From contig BLAA01000001.1 in the NCBI GenBank assembly GCA_017312345.1, positions 1,178,001-1,242,000 on the forward strand: a stretch of 64,000 nt of DNA, read 5' to 3'. Position numbers and translations under genes: made by a program. Source of the DNA: Candidatus Denitrolinea symbiosum (GTDB lineage: Bacteria; Chloroflexota; Anaerolineae; Anaerolineales; Villigracilaceae). The notes below the pieces were generated by a model, which ran no database searches, had not been told where the DNA came from, and saw nothing but the letters and a program-made list of their open reading frames with translations. Of the stretch, positions 1 to 7,147 are shown in pieces. Every line of letters starts with the position of its first letter. Positions within the stretch are counted from its first letter, which is position 1.

Positions 1-241
1 ACGCCCTTGCCACGGTGAGGATCAACACCATTCCAGACATCACGCCGCCGACGACCGCGAAGAAGAATTTCCAACTGGCGATGCGCTCGGCAATGACACG
101 CGGCTCGGGGATGTGGACGCGGTCGCGCAGGCGTTGGACGAATCCGCGCGGCGGGGCGACGCGCTTCAGGGTCCCGGCCAGGCGCGATTCCAGGTCGGTG
201 AATGTTTCAGCGGAAGAGGGCGGTTGATTTCGTCGGAACAT
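1..241 (-). CDS. Partial membrane protein, N-terminal 80 residues
   Basis: The gene begins with ATG at 241 and runs off the left edge. The visible protein starts MFRRNQPPSS, has a charged amphipathic stretch of about 55 residues, then a hydrophobic segment (WKFFFAVVGGVMSGMVLIL) that looks like one membrane span. It lies 11 bp downstream of the DegV gene in the same direction, so it is probably the last gene visible of a sigma factor-DegV-membrane protein operon. A single-span protein after an ECF sigma factor could be an anti-sigma factor, but no zinc-binding HxxxCxxC motif is visible in this part, so that is only a guess. Confidence 0.55.
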   Translation of the reverse strand, partial: MFRRNQPPSSAETFTDLESRLAGTLKRVAPPRGFVQRLRDRVHIPEPRVIAERIASWKFFFAVVGGVMSGMVLILTVARA

Positions 242-252
242 GGATTATTTTT

Positions 253-1095
253 TCACTCGGCAGGATATAGCACAAGCCCGACCGTGCCGGGCCCGAGGTT
301 GATGGCGAGGGAGATGGACAGGTCGGCAAAGACGGATTCCCGAACGTTCAGGCGCTGTTTCGCCTCGGCGAGGAGGAGCCGGGCCGATTCGAGATCGCGG
401 GAATGGACGGCTCCCACCGCGACCGGCGAATCGCCGACGACTTCCGCCGCCATTTCCACCACCCGCAGCAGGGCGGCTTTGCGCGTGCGGACTTTTTCCA
501 CCATGTGGAGCAGGCCGTCCTGGAGGCGGGCGATCGGCTTGACGTTCAGGAGGGAGGCGAGGGCGGCCGAGAGGGCGCCGATGCGTCCGCTGCGTTTGGC
601 GAATTCCAGGTTATCGAGCGTGAGGAAGATGAAGGTCTTGTCGCGCAGGGCTTCGAGATGTTTGACGATCTCCTCCGCGCTTTTGCCGGCCTTCGACATG
701 AGGTGGACCGTGCGGCACATGAACGCGCCGCCCACGCTTCCGCCCATCGAGTCGAACGGGATGACGTTGTACTCGCCTTTGAGTTCCTCGGCCGCGGCCA
801 CGCAGGAGGCGTAGGTGCCGGAGAGTTTGCTGGTGACGTGGATGGAGATGATGGTCTCGCCTTTGGGGTAGGTCTTGCGGATGAACTCCGCGAACTGGTG
901 CGGCGAGGGCTGGGAGGTCTTGGGGTGATTCTTGTTGGCTTCGATCTCCCGGTAAAAAGCCTCCGAGTCCATGTCCACGTTTTGGATGTAGGTCTTTTCG
1001 CCAAAGTGGATATTGATGGGGATGAGTTGGATGTCGTATTGTTTGTCCCAGCCTTCGGGGATGTCTATGGCTCCGTCTGTCAATACTCGCAACAT
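253..1095 (-). CDS. DegV family fatty-acid-binding protein
   Basis: This 280-residue protein has the DegV pattern: an N-terminal LRVLTDGAIDIP strand (DSTADL-like, with D first), a middle ISIHVTSKLSGTY motif that in the family contacts the lipid carboxylate, and a late GAVHSRD segment. Characterised DegV/FakB proteins bind a fatty acid and present it to a FakA kinase for phosphorylation; no FakA is seen here. The start ATG at 1095 follows the sigma factor stop by 2 bp, so the two are translationally close and probably co-transcribed. The lipid specificity cannot be told from sequence. Confidence 0.85.
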   Translation of the reverse strand: MLRVLTDGAIDIPEGWDKQYDIQLIPINIHFGEKTYIQNVDMDSEAFYREIEANKNHPKTSQPSPHQFAEFIRKTYPKGETIISIHVTSKLSGTYASCVAAAEELKGEYNVIPFDSMGGSVGGAFMCRTVHLMSKAGKSAEEIVKHLEALRDKTFIFLTLDNLEFAKRSGRIGALSAALASLLNVKPIARLQDGLLHMVEKVRTRKAALLRVVEMAAEVVGDSPVAVGAVHSRDLESARLLLAEAKQRLNVRESVFADLSISLAINLGPGTVGLVLYPAE

Positions 1096-1097
1096 GG

Positions 1098-1670
1098 TTA
1101 ATCTCCTTTGGTGAATTGGACGTGACCGCCGATCTCGTCGCGCAGGGCCAGCAGGGTGCGGTGGTACAGGCTTTTGACCGCGCCTTCGCTGCGTCCCATG
1201 ATCTGGCCGATCTCCGCGTTGGAAAGGTTTTCCACGAACTTTAGAATTAACAGGGACTGTCTTTCGGCCGGCAGCCGGCGGATGACGCGCAGGAGAACGT
1301 CCTGCTCCTCGGTGCGGACGAGACTGGTCTCGGGGTGTTCATCCCGCGTCGTCAGCGCGGGCAGTTCGTCCAGCGGGATTTCCTGTTTGCGGCTGCGGTC
1401 GCGATGCCAGTTGGCGACCAGATTGTGAGCGATGCGGTACAGCCAGGCGGAAAAGGGAACGCCGCGATCCGTGTAATTGTGGATGTGGTTCATCGCCCGC
1501 TGGAAGACCCGCGCCGTCAGGTCTTCCGCGTCGTGTACGTTTCCCGTCCGATAGTAAACGTAGTTGAAGATGCGCTCGGCGTAACGCTCGTATAGCAGCC
1601 CGAAGGCGTCTTTGTCGCCCTGGGAAGCGCGCGCAAGCGCCTCTTCTTCTTTATATTCTGGCTCCGGCAA
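1098..1670 (-). CDS. ECF-type RNA polymerase sigma factor
   Basis: The 190-residue protein has a region 2 (about residues 18-85, with RIFNYVYYRTGNVHDAEDLT and FSAWLYRIAHNL) and a region 4 helix-turn-helix (about residues 125-180, LSNAEIGQIMGRSEGAVKSL), typical of sigma-70 family ECF factors. It should redirect RNA polymerase to a small regulon. The start is a TTG at 1670 with an AGGA about 9 bp upstream; no ATG fits better. It lies downstream of a pilin gene but is separated from it by two strong hairpins, so it probably has its own promoter. No classical anti-sigma gene is adjacent. Confidence 0.85.
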   Translation of the reverse strand: MPEPEYKEEEALARASQGDKDAFGLLYERYAERIFNYVYYRTGNVHDAEDLTARVFQRAMNHIHNYTDRGVPFSAWLYRIAHNLVANWHRDRSRKQEIPLDELPALTTRDEHPETSLVRTEEQDVLLRVIRRLPAERQSLLILKFVENLSNAEIGQIMGRSEGAVKSLYHRTLLALRDEIGGHVQFTKGD

Positions 1671-1683
1671 ATTAAAAATCCTA

Positions 1684-1715
1684 CCGGCGGGGTTTGACTA
1701 AAATAACCCCGCCGG
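1684..1715 (-). terminator. Strong hairpin between pilin and sigma factor genes
   Basis: An 11-bp perfect inverted repeat (CCGGCGGGGTT / AACCCCGCCGG) with a 10-nt loop. On the minus strand it is followed by TAGGATTTTTAATT, so it may end transcription from the pilin side just before the sigma gene start. Confidence 0.55.
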
Positions 1716-1759
1716 ATTTGAGAAGTTACATGCAGTATAACACGCCGCGCCGGGACGCA

Positions 1760-1787
1760 AAACCTCCCGCGCCCGGGCGGGAGGTCT
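1760..1787 (-). terminator. Terminator after the Flp pilin gene
   Basis: A GC-rich stem (ACCTCCCGC / GCGGGAGGT) with a 6-nt loop lies 23 bp downstream of the pilin stop. On the minus strand it is followed by TTTTGCG, consistent with factor-independent termination. Confidence 0.6.
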
Positions 1788-1809
1788 TGCGCGCGTTGGA
1801 GATTTTGCG

Positions 1810-1965
1810 CTACAGCGAAGACAGGCTGTTATTGATCGTGCTGAACGCGTTTCCGATCACGGGGCCCAGAAGCAGGAGGACGGCAAAAACAACAATGGCA
1901 ACCAGAACAAGAATCAACGCGTATTCCACGAGTCCCTGCCCCTTCGGCGCTATCCGGATATTCAC
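1810..1965 (-). CDS. Flp/Fap family type IVb pilin
   Basis: This 51-residue protein starts with GTG at 1965, 8 bp after a strong AAGGAGG ribosome site, and is easily missed because of that start. It begins MNIRIAPKGQGLVEYALIL: the GQGLVEYALIL motif is the prepilin cleavage and assembly motif of Flp pilins (cleavage after G, then E at +5 region and Y). A hydrophobic helix follows (VLVAIVVFAVLLLLGPVIG). A prepilin peptidase and Tad assembly machine must be encoded elsewhere. A possible promoter (TTGCAA, 16 bp, TTATCT) lies at 2015-2042. It is followed by a terminator, so it is probably expressed alone. Confidence 0.85.
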   Translation of the reverse strand: MNIRIAPKGQGLVEYALILVLVAIVVFAVLLLLGPVIGNAFSTINNSLSSL

Positions 1966-2052
1966 GAACTTCACCTCCTTTCCGCTCAAGATACAAAAAC
2001 TGTAACATATCTGAAGATAAAACGCAATTTACAGTATTGCAATCCGGTTGGG

Positions 2053-3123
2053 CTATTCCGTCACATCCACGCGGGTGGCGTTCGCGAATTCGTATTTGTA
2101 GGGTTTTTCGGGAGCGACGGACGGCAGGCTCCAGCGATAAATCCACCTGGCCGCGGAAGGGGAGAGGTTGACGCAGCCGTGCGAGCGCGGACGCCCGAAG
2201 TCGTTGTGCCAATATGTGCCGTGCAGCGAGACGCCGTTGTCCTTGATGTAAAGCACCCACGGCACGCCGGGCAGGTCGAACCCGCTGGCGGCGAGGTCGC
2301 CCGCGGCCATGTGGCGGCTGGGACGTTTGTGGTAGGTGGAGAAGCGGCCGATGGGCGTGGTGTACGTCCCCGCTCGCAGGATGGCGCCGGTGGCGGCGCG
2401 CGTCGCAAAGACGACGCGTTCGGCCTCGTACGCCAGAACCAGTTGCGCGCCGAGGCGCACTTCGATCCTTTTCTGGCGCGGCGAAAGATCGGGCGAGATC
2501 GGCTCCAACTCGGCGCGCGGCAGGATGCGGGCGTGCCTGGCGGGGATGAAATAAAAGTCGTCAAACTTGTCGTCGAGCAGGCGGTACCAGGCGCTCCCGT
2601 CCGAACCCGCGACGGATTCCAAAACCCAATGCGTGGACTCGTAGTAGAGGCGGTACGCGAACTTGGACGAGGGGTCGGGGGATTTGTACGCGTCGGTGTA
2701 GGGGACGCTGATCTCGCCGAGCGCGCCGGCCTTCGGGATGGCGACGGCCTCGTTCAGCAGCGTGCGGACCGGCTGCACCCAGCCCGAATAGAGATAACTG
2801 CCGTCGGCGAGTTTGTACCAGACGCGGTTGTAGGCGCTTGCGTCGTCGTCAATGGCGGCGCTGTCGATATCCACCAGCAGGTCGCGCCAGTAGAATTTGA
2901 CCGGTTGGCTTTTAGGGGAGGGAGCGTTGTAGGCCCAGAGCGCGTTCGAGATCACCCGTCCCTGAAGAGGCGGCTCGGATGCCGCGCCCGCTCCGAGGTC
3001 CGCGCGAGGCGGGGCGTCGAAAAAGAACGAGAGCGGACGGGCCCGGGTGAAAAGTCCCAGCAGGCCGAGTCCGCTCAGTTTGAGAAAGTCGCGGCGCGAG
3101 AGTCCGCCGTCCGAGTCGTTCAT
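2053..3123 (-). CDS. Tat-exported L,D-transpeptidase (YkuD domain)
   Basis: The 356-residue protein has a twin-arginine signal (SRRDFLKLSGLGLLGLF, residues 9-25), a middle part with SH3-like character, and a C-terminal YkuD catalytic domain with the motif HGTYWH...SHGCVN at about residues 300-322. The cysteine of SHGCVN is the family nucleophile that forms 3-3 cross-links or attaches proteins to peptidoglycan, outside the membrane. It is the last of four consecutive cell-wall genes (amidase, then three YkuD proteins) on the minus strand, 4 bp after its neighbour. Which substrate it uses is not visible. Confidence 0.9.
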   Translation of the reverse strand: MNDSDGGLSRRDFLKLSGLGLLGLFTRARPLSFFFDAPPRADLGAGAASEPPLQGRVISNALWAYNAPSPKSQPVKFYWRDLLVDIDSAAIDDDASAYNRVWYKLADGSYLYSGWVQPVRTLLNEAVAIPKAGALGEISVPYTDAYKSPDPSSKFAYRLYYESTHWVLESVAGSDGSAWYRLLDDKFDDFYFIPARHARILPRAELEPISPDLSPRQKRIEVRLGAQLVLAYEAERVVFATRAATGAILRAGTYTTPIGRFSTYHKRPSRHMAAGDLAASGFDLPGVPWVLYIKDNGVSLHGTYWHNDFGRPRSHGCVNLSPSAARWIYRWSLPSVAPEKPYKYEFANATRVDVTE

Positions 3124-3127
3124 CGAA

Positions 3128-4270
3128 TTAGTAATGGACTTTTACCGTCGTCCCGAAGGTGGACCAGTTATAGAGCCATTCGGCGTCGGGGATGCTCATG
3201 TTGACGCAGCCGTGACTCATGGGAACGCCGAAGTTATTGTGCCAGTAGGTGCCGTGGATGCCGTAACTCTTGTAGAAGTACATTGTGAACGGCACGTCGG
3301 GCAGGAAGTAGCCGGGGCCGCGCATGTCGGCGTAGAGGTAACGGGCGTAAACCTTATACGTGCCGGTGACGGTGGGCGTGGCCGACACGCCGGTGGACAC
3401 GATGAAGGTGTTCACCAGCGTATCGCCTTCGTAGGCGAATAATTGCTGGGTGGAGAGGTTGATGTCTATCCAATGCGCGCCGCCCGAAGAACTTTTGCCG
3501 GGGACGGAAGGCGCGGCCGCGACCTGGGTGGGAGCCGTGTACGGCGCGTCGGTCGGCGGGATGGGCGTGGGCGTGTCGGGGACGATGTAGGCTTCCATGA
3601 CGCCGGGCGTGTCGGTGGCGGCGGGCGTATCGGTGGGAAGCGGCGTATTCGTGGGACTGGGCGTGTTCGTGGACTTGGGCGTGGATGTGAACGTGGGCGC
3701 GGCGGTGGCCGTGGGCGTGAACGTCCATTCGGGCGTGTAGGTGGGTTTGCGGATTTCGGCCGCGGCGAAATGCGTCTCGGGTTCGTCCGTCGGCGCGGAG
3801 GCTTGGATATTTTTGACGGCGGAGGCCCGCGCGAACGACCGGCTGACCGACCAGCCAGCCAGTCCGACGACCGCGCAAGCCAGGATGACCAACAGGATGG
3901 GAAACAGGCGGCCGCGACGTTTTTTGGCCGGCTGCGCCGGGACTTTGTCCCCGTCTGCCGGCGCGTCCAGCGCGGACCTGGAGGCGGGCGCGGTCTTCCC
4001 GGTCTCTTCCGCGTCGGGACGGCTGCGCGCCCAGTTCAGGGCTTTGCGCGCCCGCTGAGAGTCGGGGTTGACTTCCAGCGCGCGCTGGGCGTATTGCCGG
4101 CTCTCGCGCGGGGCGGAGACCGCCGTCAGAATCAGCCAGGCCTCTTCGAGGTCTGGCGCGAGGCGGGAGGCTTGTTCGGCCAGCCGCCGGGCTTCGGCGT
4201 TGTCGCCGCGACGCAGGGCGGCGCGCGCGTTTTGGATCAGCGCTTGGAGTTGGTTGGGGGAAGTGTCCAT
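3128..4270 (-). CDS. TPR-anchored L,D-transpeptidase
   Basis: A 380-residue protein built from an N-terminal TPR-like cytoplasmic part (about residues 8-85), a single membrane segment (LFPILLVILACAVVGLAGWSV, about 125-145), a long Thr/Pro linker of TPTxTPT type (about 175-245), and a YkuD domain with HGTYWHNNFG and SHGCVN. The arrangement suggests a membrane-anchored enzyme whose catalytic domain is held out in the wall by the linker while the TPR part faces the cytoplasm. It shares the YkuD active-site motif with the next gene. The cytoplasmic TPR fusion is unusual for this family. Confidence 0.88.
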   Translation of the reverse strand: MDTSPNQLQALIQNARAALRRGDNAEARRLAEQASRLAPDLEEAWLILTAVSAPRESRQYAQRALEVNPDSQRARKALNWARSRPDAEETGKTAPASRSALDAPADGDKVPAQPAKKRRGRLFPILLVILACAVVGLAGWSVSRSFARASAVKNIQASAPTDEPETHFAAAEIRKPTYTPEWTFTPTATAAPTFTSTPKSTNTPSPTNTPLPTDTPAATDTPGVMEAYIVPDTPTPIPPTDAPYTAPTQVAAAPSVPGKSSSGGAHWIDINLSTQQLFAYEGDTLVNTFIVSTGVSATPTVTGTYKVYARYLYADMRGPGYFLPDVPFTMYFYKSYGIHGTYWHNNFGVPMSHGCVNMSIPDAEWLYNWSTFGTTVKVHY

Positions 4271-4306
4271 AATTCTAAAGCAGGTCTGGGCTATCCTATG
4301 CGAAGT

Positions 4307-4972
4307 TTACCACTGAATCTCGACCGGAACGCCAATTTCGGCCCAATCGTAAAGTATGCTTGATTCGTTGGAGCCAAGCACTACGCAGCCATAGGAGACG
4401 GGCGTGCCGAGGTAGCCCGCCCATAATTCCGCGCCGTTCGGCAGGATCGGCAGGGAATGGATGCCGTTTTCCAGTCCGCCGGCGTAGTAGATGCCCAGCC
4501 AGTTCGGCATCCAGATATTCCAGGTGGCGCCGTACGCGTTGGGGATCTTGCTTTGCACGTGAAAGAGGCCGGTGCGCGTGGCGTTGTGGATGCCGGTGGA
4601 GACGATGAAGTTATAGATGAGGACGCCGTTCTCGTAGACGTACATCTGCTGGTCGGAAATGTCCACGAGGATGTATTTTCCCGTCGTGTTGACCGTCCCG
4701 TCCGCGCTGGACGGCTGGATGGGGACGTCCACGATGGAAACTTCGATGAGGCCGGCGGGCGCGGCTGCGGGCAGGGGCGTGGATGTGGGAAACGGCGTCG
4801 AAGTGGGGAGGGGGGTATAGGTGGGCTTGGGGATGTCGGCCAGCATGAAGCGCGTCTCCGGCGCGGCGTTGTCCGCCTCGGGAGCCGCCGTCAACGCGCA
4901 GGCGGTCAGCAGGCCGGCCAGGCCGGCGAGGAGAAAGAGATGCGGGATTCGGCGGCGGAATGTGGCGCTCAT
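4307..4972 (-). CDS. YkuD-family lipoprotein with variant SYGC motif
   Basis: The 221-residue protein starts with a signal ending in a lipobox (GLLTAC, residues 20-25), then a short Thr/Pro linker and a YkuD domain. The catalytic cysteine is present but the usual SHGC is SYGC (GTPVSYGCVVLG), and the upstream histidine motif reads GIHSLP. It overlaps the upstream amidase gene by 4 bp (ATGA), so the two are translationally coupled. It should be an outer-surface enzyme acting on peptidoglycan, but loss of the histidine next to the cysteine leaves activity open. Confidence 0.82.
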   Translation of the reverse strand: MSATFRRRIPHLFLLAGLAGLLTACALTAAPEADNAAPETRFMLADIPKPTYTPLPTSTPFPTSTPLPAAAPAGLIEVSIVDVPIQPSSADGTVNTTGKYILVDISDQQMYVYENGVLIYNFIVSTGIHNATRTGLFHVQSKIPNAYGATWNIWMPNWLGIYYAGGLENGIHSLPILPNGAELWAGYLGTPVSYGCVVLGSNESSILYDWAEIGVPVEIQW

Positions 4973-5763
4973 GGGGGGAAAGGCGTCGGCTCGATATTTT
5001 CGTTATTGATAAAACACAGGATGCCCTGCACGATTCCGTTGGCGACCACGTCCGTGCGTTTCGTCAGGAAGTCGCGGTCGAGGTTGAGAAAACCGGTCTC
5101 GATGATGGCCGCCACCGTGTCGGGGGCGATCTCGGAGAAGGTGTGGTAATCGGTCATGTCCGCGGTGATGCTGCCGGCGTGGAAGGCCATGTCGGTGGCG
5201 CGAACGTACCGGTCCACGAGGCAGGCGGTGAGACGGTTGGCGCGGTTGACGTCGCGCGTGTCCTTGGCCGCGGCCACTTTGAAGCCGGTGGCCTGGTCGT
5301 TGATGTAGTCGCACGAATCGTTGTGGATGGAGACCAGCGCGGCGGCGCGGTATCCCGCGAGACGCGTGTCGTATTCCTGCAACAGGTCCACCTGATAGCC
5401 GAACGCCGAGAGACGCGTCTGCACGAGGCTGGCGATCTTCTGGTTCACTTCCAGTTCGGTGAGCGTGACCTGGCCGTTCGCGTCCGTGCAAACCGAGCCG
5501 GAATCGTAGCCGAGGTGGCCGGCCACAATCCCGATCCGCAGGGGCGGCAGGGGCGTGGCGGCAGACGGCTCCGCGTCCAGCGGACGCGGCGTCATCAGGC
5601 GCGCGAACTGTTCGGGGAGATCGTCCATCAAAAGGCTGGATGGACTCCAGGCGGTGAAGAGCGTGGCGAGCAGCGCGGCCACCAGCAGGGTGGAACCGAG
5701 CAGATGCGCCCGCGGCCGGCGGGATGTTCGCGAACGGGCAGGCGGTTTCGGGCGGGCGTTCAT
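4969..5763 (-). CDS. N-acetylmuramoyl-L-alanine amidase (Amidase_3)
   Basis: A 264-residue protein with an N-terminal membrane or signal segment (LLGSTLLVAALLATLF, about 27-42) and a zinc amidase domain: IVAGHLGYDSG (first His ligand), E in LTELEVNQ, SIHND (second His), and a C-terminal IIETGF glutamate. These match the Amidase_3 zinc site that cuts the bond between N-acetylmuramic acid and L-alanine. It is the first gene of a four-gene wall-remodelling run with three L,D-transpeptidase genes, which suggests coordinated hydrolysis and cross-linking. Confidence 0.88.
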   Translation of the reverse strand: MNARPKPPARSRTSRRPRAHLLGSTLLVAALLATLFTAWSPSSLLMDDLPEQFARLMTPRPLDAEPSAATPLPPLRIGIVAGHLGYDSGSVCTDANGQVTLTELEVNQKIASLVQTRLSAFGYQVDLLQEYDTRLAGYRAAALVSIHNDSCDYINDQATGFKVAAAKDTRDVNRANRLTACLVDRYVRATDMAFHAGSITADMTDYHTFSEIAPDTVAAIIETGFLNLDRDFLTKRTDVVANGIVQGILCFINNENIEPTPFPP

Positions 5764-5813
5764 TATTCACGATGGTACTCAATTGGCGCGGAAATGACAA
5801 GGAGGCGATTCTC

Positions 5814-5842
5814 TTGACTCTCGCCTGTCTCTTCGTTATGAT
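5814..5842 (+). promoter_or_regulatory. Sigma-70-type promoter for flavin reductase operon
   Basis: TTGACT at 5814-5819 and TATGAT at 5837-5842 with 17 bp between them. A start site near 5849 would give a leader of about 195 nt before the ATG at 6044. The leader holds degenerate short repeats (GCGCTC/GAGCGC words and a CCTTCGTGTTAAAAA word) and no gene. Confidence 0.65.
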
Positions 5843-6043
5843 GAATTCGAGGCTCTCCTGCACTTAACGAGAAAGAGCCAAACACAAAAGAGCGCAAAGG
5901 CGCTCAAAGGATGAAAGCGCTCTATTTCACAGGCTCTTCCTTCGTTGCCTCCGCGAAGCGCCCTGTGGGTTGTGACCCTTCGTGTTAAAAAGAAATTTCC
6001 CGCCAAAAACGGAAGAGCCAAAATTTGATCGGAGACTTCATCA

Positions 6044-6505
6044 ATGACCGAAACTGAATCCCTGCGCCTCGCCATGCGCGCCTGGACGACCGGCGTGGCC
6101 GTCATCCTCGCGGAGCATGAAGGCGAATCCTATGGAATGACCGTCAACTCGTTTTCCTCGCTTTCCATTAACCCGCCGCTGGTGACGGTGACCCTGCGGA
6201 ACGACACGCGCGTCTTCGCCCTGGCGGACAAGTCCCGCGCGTTTCACCTGGTCATCCTCTCGGAATCCCAAAAAGGACTGGCCGAGGACTTTGCCGGGCG
6301 GCTGCACGGCGCGGAGCGCATGGACAGCCTGGGGCGCGGCGCCTCCCTCCTCGACGAGGGGCTGGCGCGGCTGGACTGTCGCGTGATCCACACTTACGCG
6401 GCGGGCGAGAACACGCTCTTCGTCGCCGAGGCGACGCGGGCCAGCGTCCGCTCCACGGATCATCCGTTGGTGTATCACAACCGAGGGTATCATCGCATCG
6501 CGTGA
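6044..6505 (+). CDS. Flavin reductase-like domain protein
   Basis: This 153-residue protein has the flavin reductase fold signature: WTTGVAVILAEHEGESYGMTVNSFSSLSINPPLVTVTL near the N-terminus, matching the FMN-binding TxNSFxSxSxxPPLV motif, and HRVI-like and HPLVYHNRGYHRI motifs near the end. Such proteins reduce FMN with NAD(P)H or act as the reductase part of two-component monooxygenases. A CGGAGA ribosome site precedes the ATG. The AMMECR1 gene follows 12 bp later in the same direction. No partner monooxygenase is nearby. Confidence 0.85.
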   Translation: MTETESLRLAMRAWTTGVAVILAEHEGESYGMTVNSFSSLSINPPLVTVTLRNDTRVFALADKSRAFHLVILSESQKGLAEDFAGRLHGAERMDSLGRGASLLDEGLARLDCRVIHTYAAGENTLFVAEATRASVRSTDHPLVYHNRGYHRIA

Positions 6506-6517
6506 GAGGAGGCTTTC

Positions 6518-7090
6518 GTGTCCGAACCGCTGACTCCCGACGAAAAACGGACCCTGCTGCGACTGGCGCGGCAGGCGCTGGAATTGGGCGTGCGCGGCGA
6601 GGAACTTCCGCCGCTCGATTGGGATTCCCTCACCCCGGCCCTGCGCGCCGACGGCGCCTCGTTCGTCACGTTGACGACGCGCGGCGGCGAACTGCGCGGC
6701 TGCATCGGCGCGCTGGAGGCCTGCCAGCCGCTGGCCGAGGACGTCCGCGAACGCGCCGTCGCCGCGGCCTTGAGCGACCCCCGCTTCCCGTCTGTGCAGA
6801 CCGGCGAGTTGCGCGCGATCCGGGTCGAGGTCTCGCGGCTGACCGCTCCCGTCCCGCTCGATTATTCCAGTCCCGAAGACCTGCTCGCCAAACTCCGCCC
6901 CGGCGTGGACGGAGTCGTCCTGCGCGACGGGCTGCGCCGCGCCACCTTCCTGCCGCAGGTGTGGGAGAAGTTGCCGCGCGCCGAAGATTTCCTCGGCAAT
7001 CTATGTCAAAAGATGGGGGCCGCGTCCGATTTGTGGAGACGGAAACATCCCGTCATACTGACATATCAAGTGGAAGAATTCCACGAATGA
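6518..7090 (+). CDS. amrA: AMMECR1 domain protein (AmmeMemoRadiSam protein A)
   Basis: The 190-residue protein carries the AMMECR1 signature RGGELRGCIGALEACQPLAEDV (around residues 52-75) and the downstream DPRFPSVQTGELRAIRVEVS segment. In many bacteria this domain is encoded with Memo and radical SAM genes (the AmmeMemoRadiSam set); those partners are not in this window, so it works alone here or its partners are elsewhere. The start is GTG at 6518 after a GAGGAGG ribosome site. Its biochemical activity is not established for the family. Confidence 0.85.
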   Translation: MSEPLTPDEKRTLLRLARQALELGVRGEELPPLDWDSLTPALRADGASFVTLTTRGGELRGCIGALEACQPLAEDVRERAVAAALSDPRFPSVQTGELRAIRVEVSRLTAPVPLDYSSPEDLLAKLRPGVDGVVLRDGLRRATFLPQVWEKLPRAEDFLGNLCQKMGAASDLWRRKHPVILTYQVEEFHE

Positions 7091-7147
7091 CGGCGCGCGG
7101 AACCCGGGCCGCTCCGAGAAACCTGGGTTCTGATATATAATCGAACC

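Noticed and set aside
5843..6043. A riboswitch in the 195-nt leader of the flavin reductase gene
   Set aside because: An FMN element was considered because of the gene, but the conserved core is not visible; the leader is made of short degenerate repeats.
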